Source: Nitrospirota bacterium
GTDB lineage: Bacteria; Nitrospirota; 9FT-COMBO-42-15; HDB-SIOI813
Assembly (NCBI GenBank): GCA_020851375.1
Contig: JADZCV010000046.1
Location: 1 to 59,494 of the forward strand
Length of the DNA: 59,494 bases
Direction of reading: 5' to 3'
The notes below the pieces were generated by a model, which saw nothing but the letters and a program-made list of their open reading frames with translations, made no database searches and was not told where the DNA came from. Below, in pieces: positions 48,038 through 57,561 of this stretch. Position 1 is the first letter of the stretch; each line of letters starts with the position of its first letter. A program made the translations under genes and the position numbers.

Positions 48038-48826
48038 ATTACTGTACCGGACATACGTCGAAGAAAGCATGATGGCCGGAAGATTACCATGCTTACGGCA
48101 TATGACTGCACCTTTGCCAGGCTGATTGATGAAGCCGGCATTGACATTGTCCTTGTCGGAGACTCACTCGGAACTGTTGTGCAGGGTTATCCAACGACAT
48201 TGCATGTCACAATGGATGAGATGATATATCATACCAGGATTGCTTCAAGGGGGGTTCAAAATGCCCTTGTTGTAGGGGACATGCCTTTTATGTCATATCA
48301 GACGTCAGTATCAGATGCGGTGCGAAATGCCGGAAGGTTTCTTAAAGAAGGCTCGGCAGCAGCAGTCAAGATTGAAGGAGGATCTGCTGTTATAGACAAA
48401 ATCAGGGCAATAATTTCATCAGGAATTCCGGTTATGGGACATCTGGGTCTTCTTCCCCAGTCAGTCCATCAAATGGGCGGGTATAAGGTGCAGGGGAGGG
48501 AGGATTCCTCTGCAGAGAAGATTCTGAGTGATGCAGCAATGCTTGAAGATGCCGGAGTCTTTGCAGTTGTACTTGAGGGCATTCCGGCAGGTCTCGCATC
48601 AAAAATTACAAATACGCTGACCATACCCACTATTGGAATCGGCGCCGGGGCCCAATGTGGCGGTCAGGTGCTTGTCATAAATGATCTTCTTGGTTTGTCT
48701 CCTCAGCCTGTACCCAGATTTGTAAGACAATATGCCGCAATGAGGAATATATGCACTGATGCAGTAAAACGCTTTAAGGAAGATGTAGAAAACGGCATAT
48801 TTCCTTCCGCTGACGAGAGTTACTGA
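48032..48826 (+). CDS. panB: 3-methyl-2-oxobutanoate hydroxymethyltransferase
   Basis: PanB adds a methylene-THF carbon to 2-oxoisovalerate to make ketopantoate for CoA. The family blocks KITMLTAYDCTFA, VGDSLGTVVQGY, GDMPFMSYQ and HLGLLPQSVHQMGG are complete in 264 residues. Start codon GTG and ribosome site come from the repeat. It follows folate genes that supply its donor. panC and panD are not here. Confidence 0.95.
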   Translation: MKITVPDIRRRKHDGRKITMLTAYDCTFARLIDEAGIDIVLVGDSLGTVVQGYPTTLHVTMDEMIYHTRIASRGVQNALVVGDMPFMSYQTSVSDAVRNAGRFLKEGSAAAVKIEGGSAVIDKIRAIISSGIPVMGHLGLLPQSVHQMGGYKVQGREDSSAEKILSDAAMLEDAGVFAVVLEGIPAGLASKITNTLTIPTIGIGAGAQCGGQVLVINDLLGLSPQPVPRFVRQYAAMRNICTDAVKRFKEDVENGIFPSADESY

Positions 48827-50206
48827 GTGATATCACCTTCAATCATAGACAGATTGCGGAATGAACTGGGCAGTGATGCAGTCATAACCGACCCGGAACA
48901 CATGATATGTTACTCCTATGACGCAACCCGCATTGAGAAATTGCCTGATGCCCTGTTGATGCCGAAGTCTCCTGAGGATATTGCGTCAATTTTAAAAATT
49001 GCGAATAGTCAAAAGATCCCCGTGATACCAAGAGGAGCCGGCAGCGGATTTGCAGGTGGCTCTGTACCTGCAGAAGGCGGGATAATTCTGTCATTACAAC
49101 GGATGGACAGGATCCTTGAGGTGAACACGAAAGACTTTTATATCGTTGCCGAGCCAGGGGTAGTTACAAGAGATATTCAAAAGGCCGCTGAAGCTGAGGG
49201 ATTGTTCTATCCGCCTGACCCATCGAGTGTGAATTTCTGCACAATAGGTGGAAATATTTCCACTGGAGCCGGGGGTGCCAGAGGGGTCAAATACGGTACG
49301 ACCAAGGACTATGTTATGGGGCTTGAAGTAGTCCTGCCCACAGGAGACATCATCTTTACCGGGACAAAGGCGCCCCGCAGTGTGGCCGGATACGACCTCA
49401 CAAGGCTCCTGACAGGTTCAGAAGGAACACTCGGGGTTATTACAAAGGCGATACTAAGGCTCATACCTTTACCGGAAAAGACGGCTACTGCAGCAGCGAT
49501 ATTTACCTCGGTTAATGATGCCATAGCGGCGGTTGATCATATAATAATGTCTGGTATAAGGCCGTCAGTAATCGAGTTTATGGATAACTCATCAATAAGT
49601 GTAGTACGTGAACTCCTTCCGGAATCTGTAAGGGAACAGGGCGAGGCAATGATCATTTGTGAAGTTGACGGCCCGGGGACACAGCTTGAAGAGGGGTTGC
49701 ACAGTATAGAGGATGTGTGCAGGAAGTCAGGGGCTGTCATTGTTTCTGCCGCACGGACTCCTCAGGACAGGGAGAGGCTCTGGACAGCCCGCAGGTCTGT
49801 GTCGCCTGCGCTCTATAAGATAAATCCTACAAAGATCAATGAGGATATTGTAGTCCCCCGCAGCAGACTTTGTGATTTGATGAACGGGGTCGGCATGATT
49901 GCATCAGGCAATAAGGTACAGATAGTCTCCTTTGGTCATGCCGGAGACGGCAATCTCCACATCAATGTAATGACAGATGACAAAAATAAAGAGGAGTTCA
50001 GGCGTGCCAAAAAGGCGGTACACGAGTTATTTGAGCTTACATTAAGCCTCGGAGGCAGCATTTCCGGAGAGCATGGCATAGGAATGACCAAGGCCCCTTT
50101 CCTTCCTATGGAAGTATCCGATAAGGTGATAGGGATCATGAAGGGAATTAAACGTACCTTCGACCCGAACAACATCCTGAACCCTGGTAAGATTTGGCCG
50201 TCTTGA
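48827..50206 (+). CDS. glcD: FAD-binding 2-hydroxyacid oxidase, GlcD/D-lactate dehydrogenase type
   Basis: The 459-residue protein has a PCMH-type FAD domain (VIPRGAGSGFAGGSVPAEGG; IGGNISTGAGGARGVKYGTT) and a C-terminal FAD-oxidase domain (SFGHAGDGNLHINV; GSISGEHGIG, ending NPGKIWP). This fits glycolate or D-lactate oxidases. No GlcE/GlcF partners or Fe-S subunits are adjacent, so the acceptor and true substrate are open. The start is GTG immediately after the panB stop. Confidence 0.88.
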   Translation: MISPSIIDRLRNELGSDAVITDPEHMICYSYDATRIEKLPDALLMPKSPEDIASILKIANSQKIPVIPRGAGSGFAGGSVPAEGGIILSLQRMDRILEVNTKDFYIVAEPGVVTRDIQKAAEAEGLFYPPDPSSVNFCTIGGNISTGAGGARGVKYGTTKDYVMGLEVVLPTGDIIFTGTKAPRSVAGYDLTRLLTGSEGTLGVITKAILRLIPLPEKTATAAAIFTSVNDAIAAVDHIIMSGIRPSVIEFMDNSSISVVRELLPESVREQGEAMIICEVDGPGTQLEEGLHSIEDVCRKSGAVIVSAARTPQDRERLWTARRSVSPALYKINPTKINEDIVVPRSRLCDLMNGVGMIASGNKVQIVSFGHAGDGNLHINVMTDDKNKEEFRRAKKAVHELFELTLSLGGSISGEHGIGMTKAPFLPMEVSDKVIGIMKGIKRTFDPNNILNPGKIWPS

Positions 50207-51474
50207 ATAAACAACATAGTTTAGAGAGTAAGCTCTGCATTCCATTTCCTGCCCTGAGGGTGCGTAATTACCAGCTCTACTTCAGCGGACAACTTATCTC
50301 TCTTTGCGGCACCTGGCTTCAAACAGTTGCACAGGGCTGGCTCGTGTTACAGCTTACCAGCTCTGCATTTCTCCTTGGCCTTGTAGCTGCGGCATCTATG
50401 CTTCCAAGCCTGTTGTTCTCTCTCCTGGGAGGCGTGATGGTGGACCGTTTCCCAAAAAGAAAGATCCTGCTTTTCACGCAGACAGCCTCGATGTGTTTTG
50501 CGCTTATCCTGGGTGTTCTTACATTACTCAATATCATTACTGTGACTGAGATTGTCATACTGGCGTTTCTCCTCGGCACTGTAAACGCTGTTGATGTCCC
50601 TGCCAGGCAATCCTTTGTCATTGAAATGGTAGGCAGGGATGCGCTTGCATCGGCTATTGCGCTCAACTCCGGAATTTTTAATGCTGCCCGTGTCATCGGC
50701 CCTGGTTTTGCAGGAATACTTATTGCCCTTGTCGGTACAGGCGGGACATTTATCATCAATGGCCTCAGCTACATCGCGGTCATTATCGCCTTGCTTTTCA
50801 TCCGAATTGATAACGAGAGGGCTCAGGTGCCTGAGATAAGTACCCTGACAGCTATCAGGGAGGGAATACAGTATGCCTTTTCCGAGCCGGTAATCCGTAC
50901 CCTCTTGTTATTCGTGGGCGTAACCTCAGTCTTTGGATGGTCCTATTCTTCGATGCTTCCCATAATAGCCCGGAATATCTATCGTGCAGATGCCACAGTC
51001 CTCGGCCACTTCTATTCCGCAACCGGTATCGGCGCCGTGATTGCCATGGTCCTTGTATCCGCCTATTCGAGACAAATCAGGGCATCATGGTTCATCCTCG
51101 GTGGTAACATTCTTTTTGTCCTGAGTCTGGTTATGTTCACGTTTACGGTTAATCTGGCAATTGCGCTTCTTCTTCTGTTATTTGCCGGTCTGGGGCTTAT
51201 TTCACAGATGGCCATGATAAATACCACGATACAGCGACTGGCTGATGACAGGCTGCGTGGACGCGTGATGGCGATATATGCCCTTATGGTCATGGGGCTT
51301 GCCCCGCTCGGTCATCTTGAAGTCGGCTATTTCACTGAACACTACGGCCCCAGGTTTGCGATACGCTTTGGTGCAGCCGTAGTATTTATATTTGCTGTGA
51401 TCCTTTTCCTGAGTCGAAACAGGATAAGAACTGCCCATAAGCGCTATCGCCAGATTAAAAATGAAACAGCGTAG
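50194..51474 (+). CDS. MFS transporter of the EntS/MFS_3 type
   Basis: The 426-residue membrane protein has about 12 helices. It shows the MFS_3 start FRNYQLYF-like segment (RVRNYQLYFSGQLISLCGTW) and the loop motif GGVMVDRFPKRKIL, then VDVPARQSFVIEMVGRD. Related proteins export siderophores or drugs, but no biosynthetic genes are near. The start is TTG 50194 or, equally plausible, TTG 50203, which overlaps the previous stop. Confidence 0.85.
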   Translation: MAVLNKQHSLESKLCIPFPALRVRNYQLYFSGQLISLCGTWLQTVAQGWLVLQLTSSAFLLGLVAAASMLPSLLFSLLGGVMVDRFPKRKILLFTQTASMCFALILGVLTLLNIITVTEIVILAFLLGTVNAVDVPARQSFVIEMVGRDALASAIALNSGIFNAARVIGPGFAGILIALVGTGGTFIINGLSYIAVIIALLFIRIDNERAQVPEISTLTAIREGIQYAFSEPVIRTLLLFVGVTSVFGWSYSSMLPIIARNIYRADATVLGHFYSATGIGAVIAMVLVSAYSRQIRASWFILGGNILFVLSLVMFTFTVNLAIALLLLLFAGLGLISQMAMINTTIQRLADDRLRGRVMAIYALMVMGLAPLGHLEVGYFTEHYGPRFAIRFGAAVVFIFAVILFLSRNRIRTAHKRYRQIKNETA

Positions 51475-51487
51475 GTTTATGTCAAAC

Positions 51488-51516
51488 TTGCTACACATTC
51501 TTATGTTTGCTATAGT
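51488..51516 (+). promoter_or_regulatory. Sigma-70 promoter giving a leaderless transcript
   Basis: TTGCTA (51488-51493) and TATAGT (51511-51516) are 17 bp apart. Transcription would start about 7 nt after the -10, at or next to the A of the ATG at 51523. No Shine-Dalgarno lies before that ATG. Confidence 0.6.
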
Positions 51517-51522
51517 GACGAT

Positions 51523-51744
51523 ATGTACGAAAATCCTATTAACTCAATGACAGGCAAGAGGGTAAGGATTATAGCAAACGATATTGCGTACACAGGTCTG
51601 TTAGTCGAAGTGACGGAAACTTCAGTTGAATTGCAGGGTGATGGTCAGTGGGTCACGATTCCTGTTGACTGTATAAGTTCGATTTCTGCAGAAGAAGATG
51701 CTCCTGATGGCGGGCAGTTTCCGCCCGCTACTGCCGGTTTCTGA
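51523..51744 (+). CDS. Small Sm/Hfq-fold-like protein of unknown function
   Basis: The 73-residue protein has a compact beta pattern: GKRVRIIANDIAYTGLLVEV, then TSVELQGDGQWVTIPVDCIS. The N-D-x-x-Y-x-G-x-L and D-G-Q...V-x-x-x-x-I-S spacing resembles the Sm1 and Sm2 strands of Hfq. The Hfq Tyr-Lys-His triplet is missing. RNA binding is therefore only an inference from fold resemblance. It may be translated from a leaderless mRNA. Its 3' end overlaps the convergent epimerase gene by 17 bp. Confidence 0.65.
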   Translation: MYENPINSMTGKRVRIIANDIAYTGLLVEVTETSVELQGDGQWVTIPVDCISSISAEEDAPDGGQFPPATAGF

Positions 51745-52648
51745 AAAACGCAACAGTATTTGCAAGACCGGTCCTGAGTGGCACTGATGGCTCCCAGTCC
51801 AGTGTTTTTCTTGTCTTGTCAAAGCTCAGACAACTCCGCATCTGCTCCCCCTTCTTTGCAGGCCCGTGCATCTCGCGCACATTGCTCCCTGTCAGTTCAA
51901 CCAGGATCCTGAAAAGCTCATTTACTGTTGTCTCTATGCCTGTGCCGACATTAAAGATATCGCATATGTCATTCTCTATAGCCCGCATTACTGCATTAAC
52001 AACATCCTCTACATAAACATAATCGCGTGTCTGCATCCCATTTCCGTTGATCAGCGGCTGGTCATTTCTAAGCATCTTCTTTGTAAATATGGCTACTACA
52101 CCGGCCTCCCCAAAAGGGTCCTGTCTCGGGCCATAGACATTTGCATATCTCAGTGAAACATACTTTAAACCATGCATCACCTGATAATAATAGAGATAAT
52201 GTTCGCCGGTTAATTTACTTATTCCGTAGGGGCTGACAGGTCGTGCCGCGTGGTCCTCTGCCGTAGGGTAGGGGCCTCCCTCACCGTATATAGCCCCGCC
52301 TGTTGACGAGAAGATGACCTTTCTGGTTCCATAACGAACGGCGTATTCAAGGAGATTAATCATCCCTAGTATGTTTGTCTTTGCATCGAATGCAGGATCG
52401 GCAACTGATCTCCTGACATCCATCTGTGCGGCCAGATGACAGATTACCTCAGGTTTTTCCTTCTTAAATACCTTCTCAATCCTCGGATTTTCAATGTCCA
52501 GTTTATAGAATTCAGCTGCAGGATTGAGGTTTTCGGTTTTGCCTGTTGAGAGGTTATCTATAACAGATACCGTATGTCCTTCCAGTATAAGCCTGTCAAC
52601 TATATGAGATCCTATGAACCCAGCACCGCCTGTAACAAGAACACGCAT
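51728..52648 (-). CDS. NAD-dependent sugar epimerase, GalE-like
   Basis: The 306-residue extended SDR has the NAD motif TGGAGFIGSH at the start, a catalytic Tyr-Lys in YGISK, SSTGGAIYGE upstream of it and YVEDVV near the C-terminal half. This matches UDP-glucose 4-epimerase-like enzymes of the short bacterial/archaeal type. It is the last gene of a minus-strand run after ugd, so it likely handles the same UDP-sugar pool. Substrate specificity is not certain. Confidence 0.88.
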   Translation of the reverse strand: MRVLVTGGAGFIGSHIVDRLILEGHTVSVIDNLSTGKTENLNPAAEFYKLDIENPRIEKVFKKEKPEVICHLAAQMDVRRSVADPAFDAKTNILGMINLLEYAVRYGTRKVIFSSTGGAIYGEGGPYPTAEDHAARPVSPYGISKLTGEHYLYYYQVMHGLKYVSLRYANVYGPRQDPFGEAGVVAIFTKKMLRNDQPLINGNGMQTRDYVYVEDVVNAVMRAIENDICDIFNVGTGIETTVNELFRILVELTGSNVREMHGPAKKGEQMRSCLSFDKTRKTLDWEPSVPLRTGLANTVAFFRNRQ

Positions 52649-52649
52649 T

Positions 52650-53951
52650 TCAGCTCCTCCCTACTGAATAATAGTCAAACCCGTTTTTCCTCATCCTATC
52701 AGGTTCATACACATTCCTTAAATCTATAAATACCGGATGTTTCAACAGACCTCTTAATCTCTCCAACTCAAGGTTTCTGAACTGATTCCATTCTGTGATG
52801 AGTATTATGGCATCAGCATTAGTAGCTGTATCATAGGCATCATTGCAATAAGTGACTTTATTTCCGAGTACGGCTTTTGCATCATCCATTGCAGCCGGAT
52901 CAAAAACTCTTATGTTTGCGCCAATATCAACAAGACCATCTATAATATGAATGGCAGGCGATTCCCTGATATCATTTGTATTTGGCTTGAAAGAAAGGCC
53001 AAGTACACCGAGTGTCTTGCCTCCTGCTCCACGGAGCGCATGTTCGATCCTGGTGATCATGTGATTCTTCTGTGTTATATTGACCTCAATTACACTGCGT
53101 GCAATCTTGAAGTCATAACCGTGGCTCTCACCAATCTGCAGCAGCGCCCTGACATCCTTTGGAAAGCATGAACCCCCAAATCCTGGTCCGGCATGAAGGA
53201 ACTTTGGGCCTATCCTTTTATCCAGTCCCATTGCCTTTGCCACCACCTGGACATTAGCTCCGACCTTTTCACACAGGTTGGCCATCTCGTTGATGAATGA
53301 TATCTTTGCTGCGAGAAACACGTTTGAGGCGTACTTTATCATCTCTGCCGTTTCTATGTCGGTCATAATAAACGGAGTCTCAATTATGTAGAGGGGACGG
53401 TAGAGGTCTCTGACTATAGATGCTGCCCGTTCACTGCCGGAGCCTATAACTATCCTGTCAGGCCTCATAAAATCCTCGACAGCAGACCCCTCACGAAGGA
53501 ACTCAGGGTTGGATACAATATCAAATTCACAATTGCTGTTTATATTTTTGATAATATCTCTTATTCTTTCGCCTGTCCCCACAGGCACAGTGCTCTTTGT
53601 AACTATTACTTTGTAACTTTGAAGATTTTCTGCTATTGTTTTTGCAACAGAGTCCACGTAAGAGAGGTCAGCCGAGCCATCCTCAAGTGACGGTGTTCCA
53701 ACGGCAATGAAAATAACATCTGATTTTCTTATAGTATCCGCTGTATTTCCCGAAAATTGCAGCCTGCCCTCGTTGATATTCTTTCGCATCAGCTCTTCAA
53801 GTCCGGGTTCATAGAAAGGTACGACCCCCTTTTGCAGGAGGTTGACCTTCGCCTCATTCATATCAACGCAGGTAACGTTCAATCCGAACTCTGCAAAGCA
53901 TGTTCCTGTAACAAGACCAACATACCCAGCGCCAATCACGCCTATGTCCAT
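52650..53951 (-). CDS. ugd: UDP-glucose 6-dehydrogenase
   Basis: Ugd oxidises UDP-glucose to UDP-glucuronate in two NAD steps. The N-terminal motif GAGYVGLVTGTCFAEFG, the catalytic Cys in FGGSCFPKD (about residue 260) and the C-terminal domain (LGLSFKPNTNDIRESP) are complete in 433 residues. It sits 1 bp from the GalE-like gene and 4 bp after the other epimerase, whose substrate it makes. Confidence 0.95.
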   Translation of the reverse strand: MDIGVIGAGYVGLVTGTCFAEFGLNVTCVDMNEAKVNLLQKGVVPFYEPGLEELMRKNINEGRLQFSGNTADTIRKSDVIFIAVGTPSLEDGSADLSYVDSVAKTIAENLQSYKVIVTKSTVPVGTGERIRDIIKNINSNCEFDIVSNPEFLREGSAVEDFMRPDRIVIGSGSERAASIVRDLYRPLYIIETPFIMTDIETAEMIKYASNVFLAAKISFINEMANLCEKVGANVQVVAKAMGLDKRIGPKFLHAGPGFGGSCFPKDVRALLQIGESHGYDFKIARSVIEVNITQKNHMITRIEHALRGAGGKTLGVLGLSFKPNTNDIRESPAIHIIDGLVDIGANIRVFDPAAMDDAKAVLGNKVTYCNDAYDTATNADAIILITEWNQFRNLELERLRGLLKHPVFIDLRNVYEPDRMRKNGFDYYSVGRS

Positions 53952-53955
53952 AATT

Positions 53956-54918
53956 TCATTTCCTCCCTTTTTCCCTTTTTAAAAACCATTCTGCAAACCT
54001 GCCCACACCTTCCTTAATGTCCACAGACGGGGTATAACTGAGTAGTTTCCTTGCCTTATTAATATCGGCAAATGTAACCGGCACATCTCCTGGCTGTTCA
54101 GGAAGCCATTCAATGACAGCCTTCTTCTTTAAATTTACTTCAATAAGCGAAATCAGCTCATTGAGTCTAATGGTCTTTGACTCACCAAGGTTGACAATCT
54201 CATACCCAAATTCTGTGTTGAGAGATGCCATTATGCCCGCGATGATATCATCAATATATGTGTAGTCCCGCCTCGATGTCCCATCACCATACACGGGTAT
54301 CTCTTTACCCTCATAGATCAGCCTGGTAAATTTGTGTATAGCCATCTCCGGTCTCTGGCGGGGTCCGTAAACAGTGAAGAATCTGAGGCAGCACACGGGT
54401 ATCCCGTAAAGGTGATGATATGTAAAAGAAATAAGCTCTCCTGCCTTCTTTGTTGCAGCATAAGGAGATATCGGGAAATCCACATTGTCATCTTCACTGA
54501 ACGGGACTTTTTTATTTTCGCCATATACTGATGATGATGATGCAAATATAAATTTCTTTATATGATGGTTTTTTGCCATTTCAAGAAGGTTCATCGTACC
54601 CCTTTCATTAACATCGTAATACAAAAGAGGCTCTTTAATTGATGGCCTGACCCCTGCACGCGCAGCAATATGGACTATAACATCTATATTGTTTGCGTTG
54701 AATATATCGGCAAGGAGTTTTAAATCCCTGATATCACCTTCAATCAATGTAAACTGTCTGTTTTCATGAAGGGTTCTGATATTTTCCCTCTTTATCTGAG
54801 GGTCATAGAATGTATCAAAGTTGTCAAGGCATATTACCCTTGAACCTTCCTTAAGGAGCATTTCACTGAGATGAGACCCTATGAATCCTGCACCGCCTGT
54901 AATAAGGATATTTTTCAA
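53956..54918 (-). CDS. UDP-glucuronate 4-epimerase-like SDR
   Basis: The 320-residue protein has TGGAGFIGSHL, the active-site region SSSSVYGENKKVPF and YAATKK. The segment RQRPEMAIHKFTRLIYEGKE is typical of UDP-glucuronate 4-epimerases, which make UDP-galacturonate for surface polysaccharide. ugd directly downstream supplies UDP-GlcA. It starts 1 bp after the tlyA stop, so it belongs to the same transcript. Confidence 0.88.
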   Translation of the reverse strand: MKNILITGGAGFIGSHLSEMLLKEGSRVICLDNFDTFYDPQIKRENIRTLHENRQFTLIEGDIRDLKLLADIFNANNIDVIVHIAARAGVRPSIKEPLLYYDVNERGTMNLLEMAKNHHIKKFIFASSSSVYGENKKVPFSEDDNVDFPISPYAATKKAGELISFTYHHLYGIPVCCLRFFTVYGPRQRPEMAIHKFTRLIYEGKEIPVYGDGTSRRDYTYIDDIIAGIMASLNTEFGYEIVNLGESKTIRLNELISLIEVNLKKKAVIEWLPEQPGDVPVTFADINKARKLLSYTPSVDIKEGVGRFAEWFLKREKGRK

Positions 54919-54919
54919 A

Positions 54920-55666
54920 TCATTTCTCCATTACCACCAGATATTCCCTGTTCCCCTTTTGGCCGGGGATAGGGGAGGGGGCGCTCCCCCTGATCCTGAA
55001 CCCAATCCCTTCGGCAAACTGAATGACTTTATTTACGGCGCTCAATATTTTGGCGGTATCCCTTACGATACCCCCTTTCCCGACCTCTCCCTTTCCAACC
55101 TCAAACTGAGGCTTGACAAGCGCAACAATCAAAGAGGGAGGAGAAAGATGCTCCCATACGGATGTCAAAATCCTTGTAAGAGAAATAAACGATACGTCAA
55201 TAGTAACTATATCAATTGCTTCTGTAACGGCTGCCCAGTCAAACTTAAGTATATGGGTCTTTTCCAGATTAATCACCCTTGGGTCGTCCCTTAGCTTCCA
55301 GTGCAATTGGCCGTAGCCGACGTCAATGGCATAGACCTTTTTAACCCCATTTTGTAATAAACAGTCTGTAAAACCCCCGGTTGATGCGCCTATGTCCATT
55401 GCCGTCATACCCGTTAAATCCAGATTAAAATGCCTTACAGCCTCTTCCAGTTTAAGTCCGCCCCGGCTGACGTACGGCATCTGATACCTGATGCTGATCT
55501 CAGCGCTCTCATTGCATAAAGTGCCCGCCTTATCTGTCAGGGTGCCGTCAACGTACACACTGCCGGAGAGTATGACCCCCAGGGCCTTCTGTCTTGTTTC
55601 TGCAAGTCCGCGTTCAACAAGGAGGACGTCAAGCCGCAGACGTCGCTCTTTCACACCTTCCCCCAT
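54920..55666 (-). CDS. tlyA: TlyA family rRNA methyltransferase (S4-FtsJ)
   Basis: The 248-residue protein has an N-terminal S4 RNA-binding domain (about 10-70, LDVLLVERGLAETRQKA) and an FtsJ-type methyltransferase domain with SAM loop DIGASTGGFTDCLL. TlyA 2'-O-methylates rRNA in mycobacteria; old annotations call it hemolysin. The start is ATG 55666, overlapping dxs by 16 bp; GTG 55654, which forms a GTGA with the dxs stop, is an alternative. Confidence 0.92.
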   Translation of the reverse strand: MGEGVKERRLRLDVLLVERGLAETRQKALGVILSGSVYVDGTLTDKAGTLCNESAEISIRYQMPYVSRGGLKLEEAVRHFNLDLTGMTAMDIGASTGGFTDCLLQNGVKKVYAIDVGYGQLHWKLRDDPRVINLEKTHILKFDWAAVTEAIDIVTIDVSFISLTRILTSVWEHLSPPSLIVALVKPQFEVGKGEVGKGGIVRDTAKILSAVNKVIQFAEGIGFRIRGSAPSPIPGQKGNREYLVVMEK

Positions 55667-57561
55667 TTTACTAAACGGGGGATGAAGAAAGATACTACCT
55701 TCGCAATGCTGTCTGCATCAAGACCATATAGCTGGTGTAATTCCTTTATAGTGCCATGCTCGATAAACTTGTCAGGAAGTCCAATCCTTTTTACGTGAAT
55801 ATCCGCTGCCCCGTGTTTCTCAAGGGCCTCCATGACTGCGCTGCCAAATCCACCTGCGAGGGTGCCATCCTCTACAGTGACGATATAACCGCATTTATTT
55901 GCAAGCTCTAAAATCATTTCCTCGTCAAGAGGTTTTGCAAATCTTGCATTTGCAACAGCAGCGTCAATTCCATTCTTCTTAAGAATCCGGGCTGCATCTA
56001 ATGCGGGATAGACCATATTGCCCAGCGCAATTATGGCTACATCACTTCCATCCGTAATAATCTCTCCCTTTCCGATTTCTACGGGCATAAACTGCTGTTT
56101 CATTTCCACCCCCACACCCGCCCCCCGCGGATAGCGGACGGCAGAGGGGCCATTGTAGCTGATTGATGCAGAAAGCATGTGCTGTAATTCATCTTCATCC
56201 TTGGGCGACATTATCACAATATTGGGTATATGCCTCAGAAAGTTTATGTCAAATGTCCCATGGTGTGTAGGCCCGTCTTCTCCGACCACACCCGCCCTGT
56301 CAATCGCAAATGTCACAGGGAGGTTTTGAAGACATACGTCGTGAACTATCTGGTCATATGAGCGTTGAAGGAATGTAGAGTAGATTGCAACGACAGGATG
56401 ATATCCTCCTGAAGCCAATCCTGCGGCAAATGTCACCCCATGTTGTTCTGCAATGGCTACATCGTAGAACCTGTCCGGGAATTTCTCTGCAAAGGCATTA
56501 AGTCCGGTACCCTCGGGCATGGCGGCTGATATCGCAACTATTTTATCATTTATCTCAGCAAGTCTTGTCAAAGCCTGGCTGAATATTTTTGTATAGGTCG
56601 GGACAACAGATTTCTTCAACGGTTTCCCTGTCTTAATATCAAAAGGCGGGATGCCGTGGAAAGATGCCGGGTCATTCTCTGCAGGAGGATAACCCTTCCC
56701 CTTCCTTGTGACAACGTGCACGAGAACAGGTCCCTTAAGATTCGCTATGTTCTCAAGAGTCGGGAAGAGGTGATCAAATCTGTGTCCGTCAATAGGGCCG
56801 ATATACCTAAACCCAAGTTCCTCGAATAATGTCCCGGGACCTACCAGTCCTTTTACAGATTCTTCAGCTTTTTTCGCAACCTTCAGCATAGGCTCTCCTA
56901 TGCGGGGGATATTCTTTATAATAAACTCTGTTTCCTGTTTGACCTTTGTGTAAAATGATCCTGTTATAATCTTGCTCAAATAGGATGATATGGCCCCGAC
57001 ATTGCGGGAAATAGACATCTCATTGTCATTTAGGATGACGATAATGTCTTTCTTTAAGTCACCTGTGTGATTAAGCCCCTCAAATACCATGCCGGCTGTC
57101 ATGGACCCGTCGCCTATCACAGCTACAATCTTGTTGGATTTGCCCAGTTTGTCCCGAGCCTCAACCATTCCAAGCGCCGCTGATACGGATGTCCCGGCAT
57201 GTCCGACATTGAATGAGTCATAGCTGCTTTCATCCATTTTTGGAAAACCGCTTATGCCTCCATGTTGTCTGAGTGTATGAAACTCGCTCCTGCGGCCGGT
57301 TAACATCTTGTGAACATATGCCTGATGGCCGACGTCCCAGACAATCATGTCTTCAGGGGTATCGAGGATATAGTGGAGGGCAATTGTCAGCTCGACAACA
57401 CCAAGATTTGAAGCAAGATGCCCGCCTGTACGGGAGACTACTTCCAGCAAACGCTCACGAATCTCTTCTGCGAGCTGCGGAAGATGTTCCTTGGGTATTT
57501 TTTTAAGGTCCTGAGGGCTGTTTATTGTGTCGAGGTATTTCACTTTATAATTCCCGTTCAA
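55651..57561 (-). CDS. dxs: 1-deoxy-D-xylulose-5-phosphate synthase
   Basis: Dxs makes DXP from pyruvate and glyceraldehyde-3-phosphate, the first step of the MEP isoprenoid route. The ThDP motif GDGSMTAGMVFEGLNH...NDNEMSIS, the central transketolase domain (DRAGVVGEDGPTHHG) and the C-terminal domain are complete in 636 residues. The start is TTG 57561, overlapping the ispA stop with AAGGA upstream; GTG 57543 is possible. Its product feeds the ispA enzyme. Confidence 0.96.
   Translation of the reverse strand: MNGNYKVKYLDTINSPQDLKKIPKEHLPQLAEEIRERLLEVVSRTGGHLASNLGVVELTIALHYILDTPEDMIVWDVGHQAYVHKMLTGRRSEFHTLRQHGGISGFPKMDESSYDSFNVGHAGTSVSAALGMVEARDKLGKSNKIVAVIGDGSMTAGMVFEGLNHTGDLKKDIIVILNDNEMSISRNVGAISSYLSKIITGSFYTKVKQETEFIIKNIPRIGEPMLKVAKKAEESVKGLVGPGTLFEELGFRYIGPIDGHRFDHLFPTLENIANLKGPVLVHVVTRKGKGYPPAENDPASFHGIPPFDIKTGKPLKKSVVPTYTKIFSQALTRLAEINDKIVAISAAMPEGTGLNAFAEKFPDRFYDVAIAEQHGVTFAAGLASGGYHPVVAIYSTFLQRSYDQIVHDVCLQNLPVTFAIDRAGVVGEDGPTHHGTFDINFLRHIPNIVIMSPKDEDELQHMLSASISYNGPSAVRYPRGAGVGVEMKQQFMPVEIGKGEIITDGSDVAIIALGNMVYPALDAARILKKNGIDAAVANARFAKPLDEEMILELANKCGYIVTVEDGTLAGGFGSAVMEALEKHGAADIHVKRIGLPDKFIEHGTIKELHQLYGLDADSIAKVVSFFIPRLVKWGKV

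Noticed and set aside
54881-55294. A 137-codon plus-strand frame opposite tlyA.
   Set aside because: It lies antisense to a well-conserved methyltransferase and resembles no known family.
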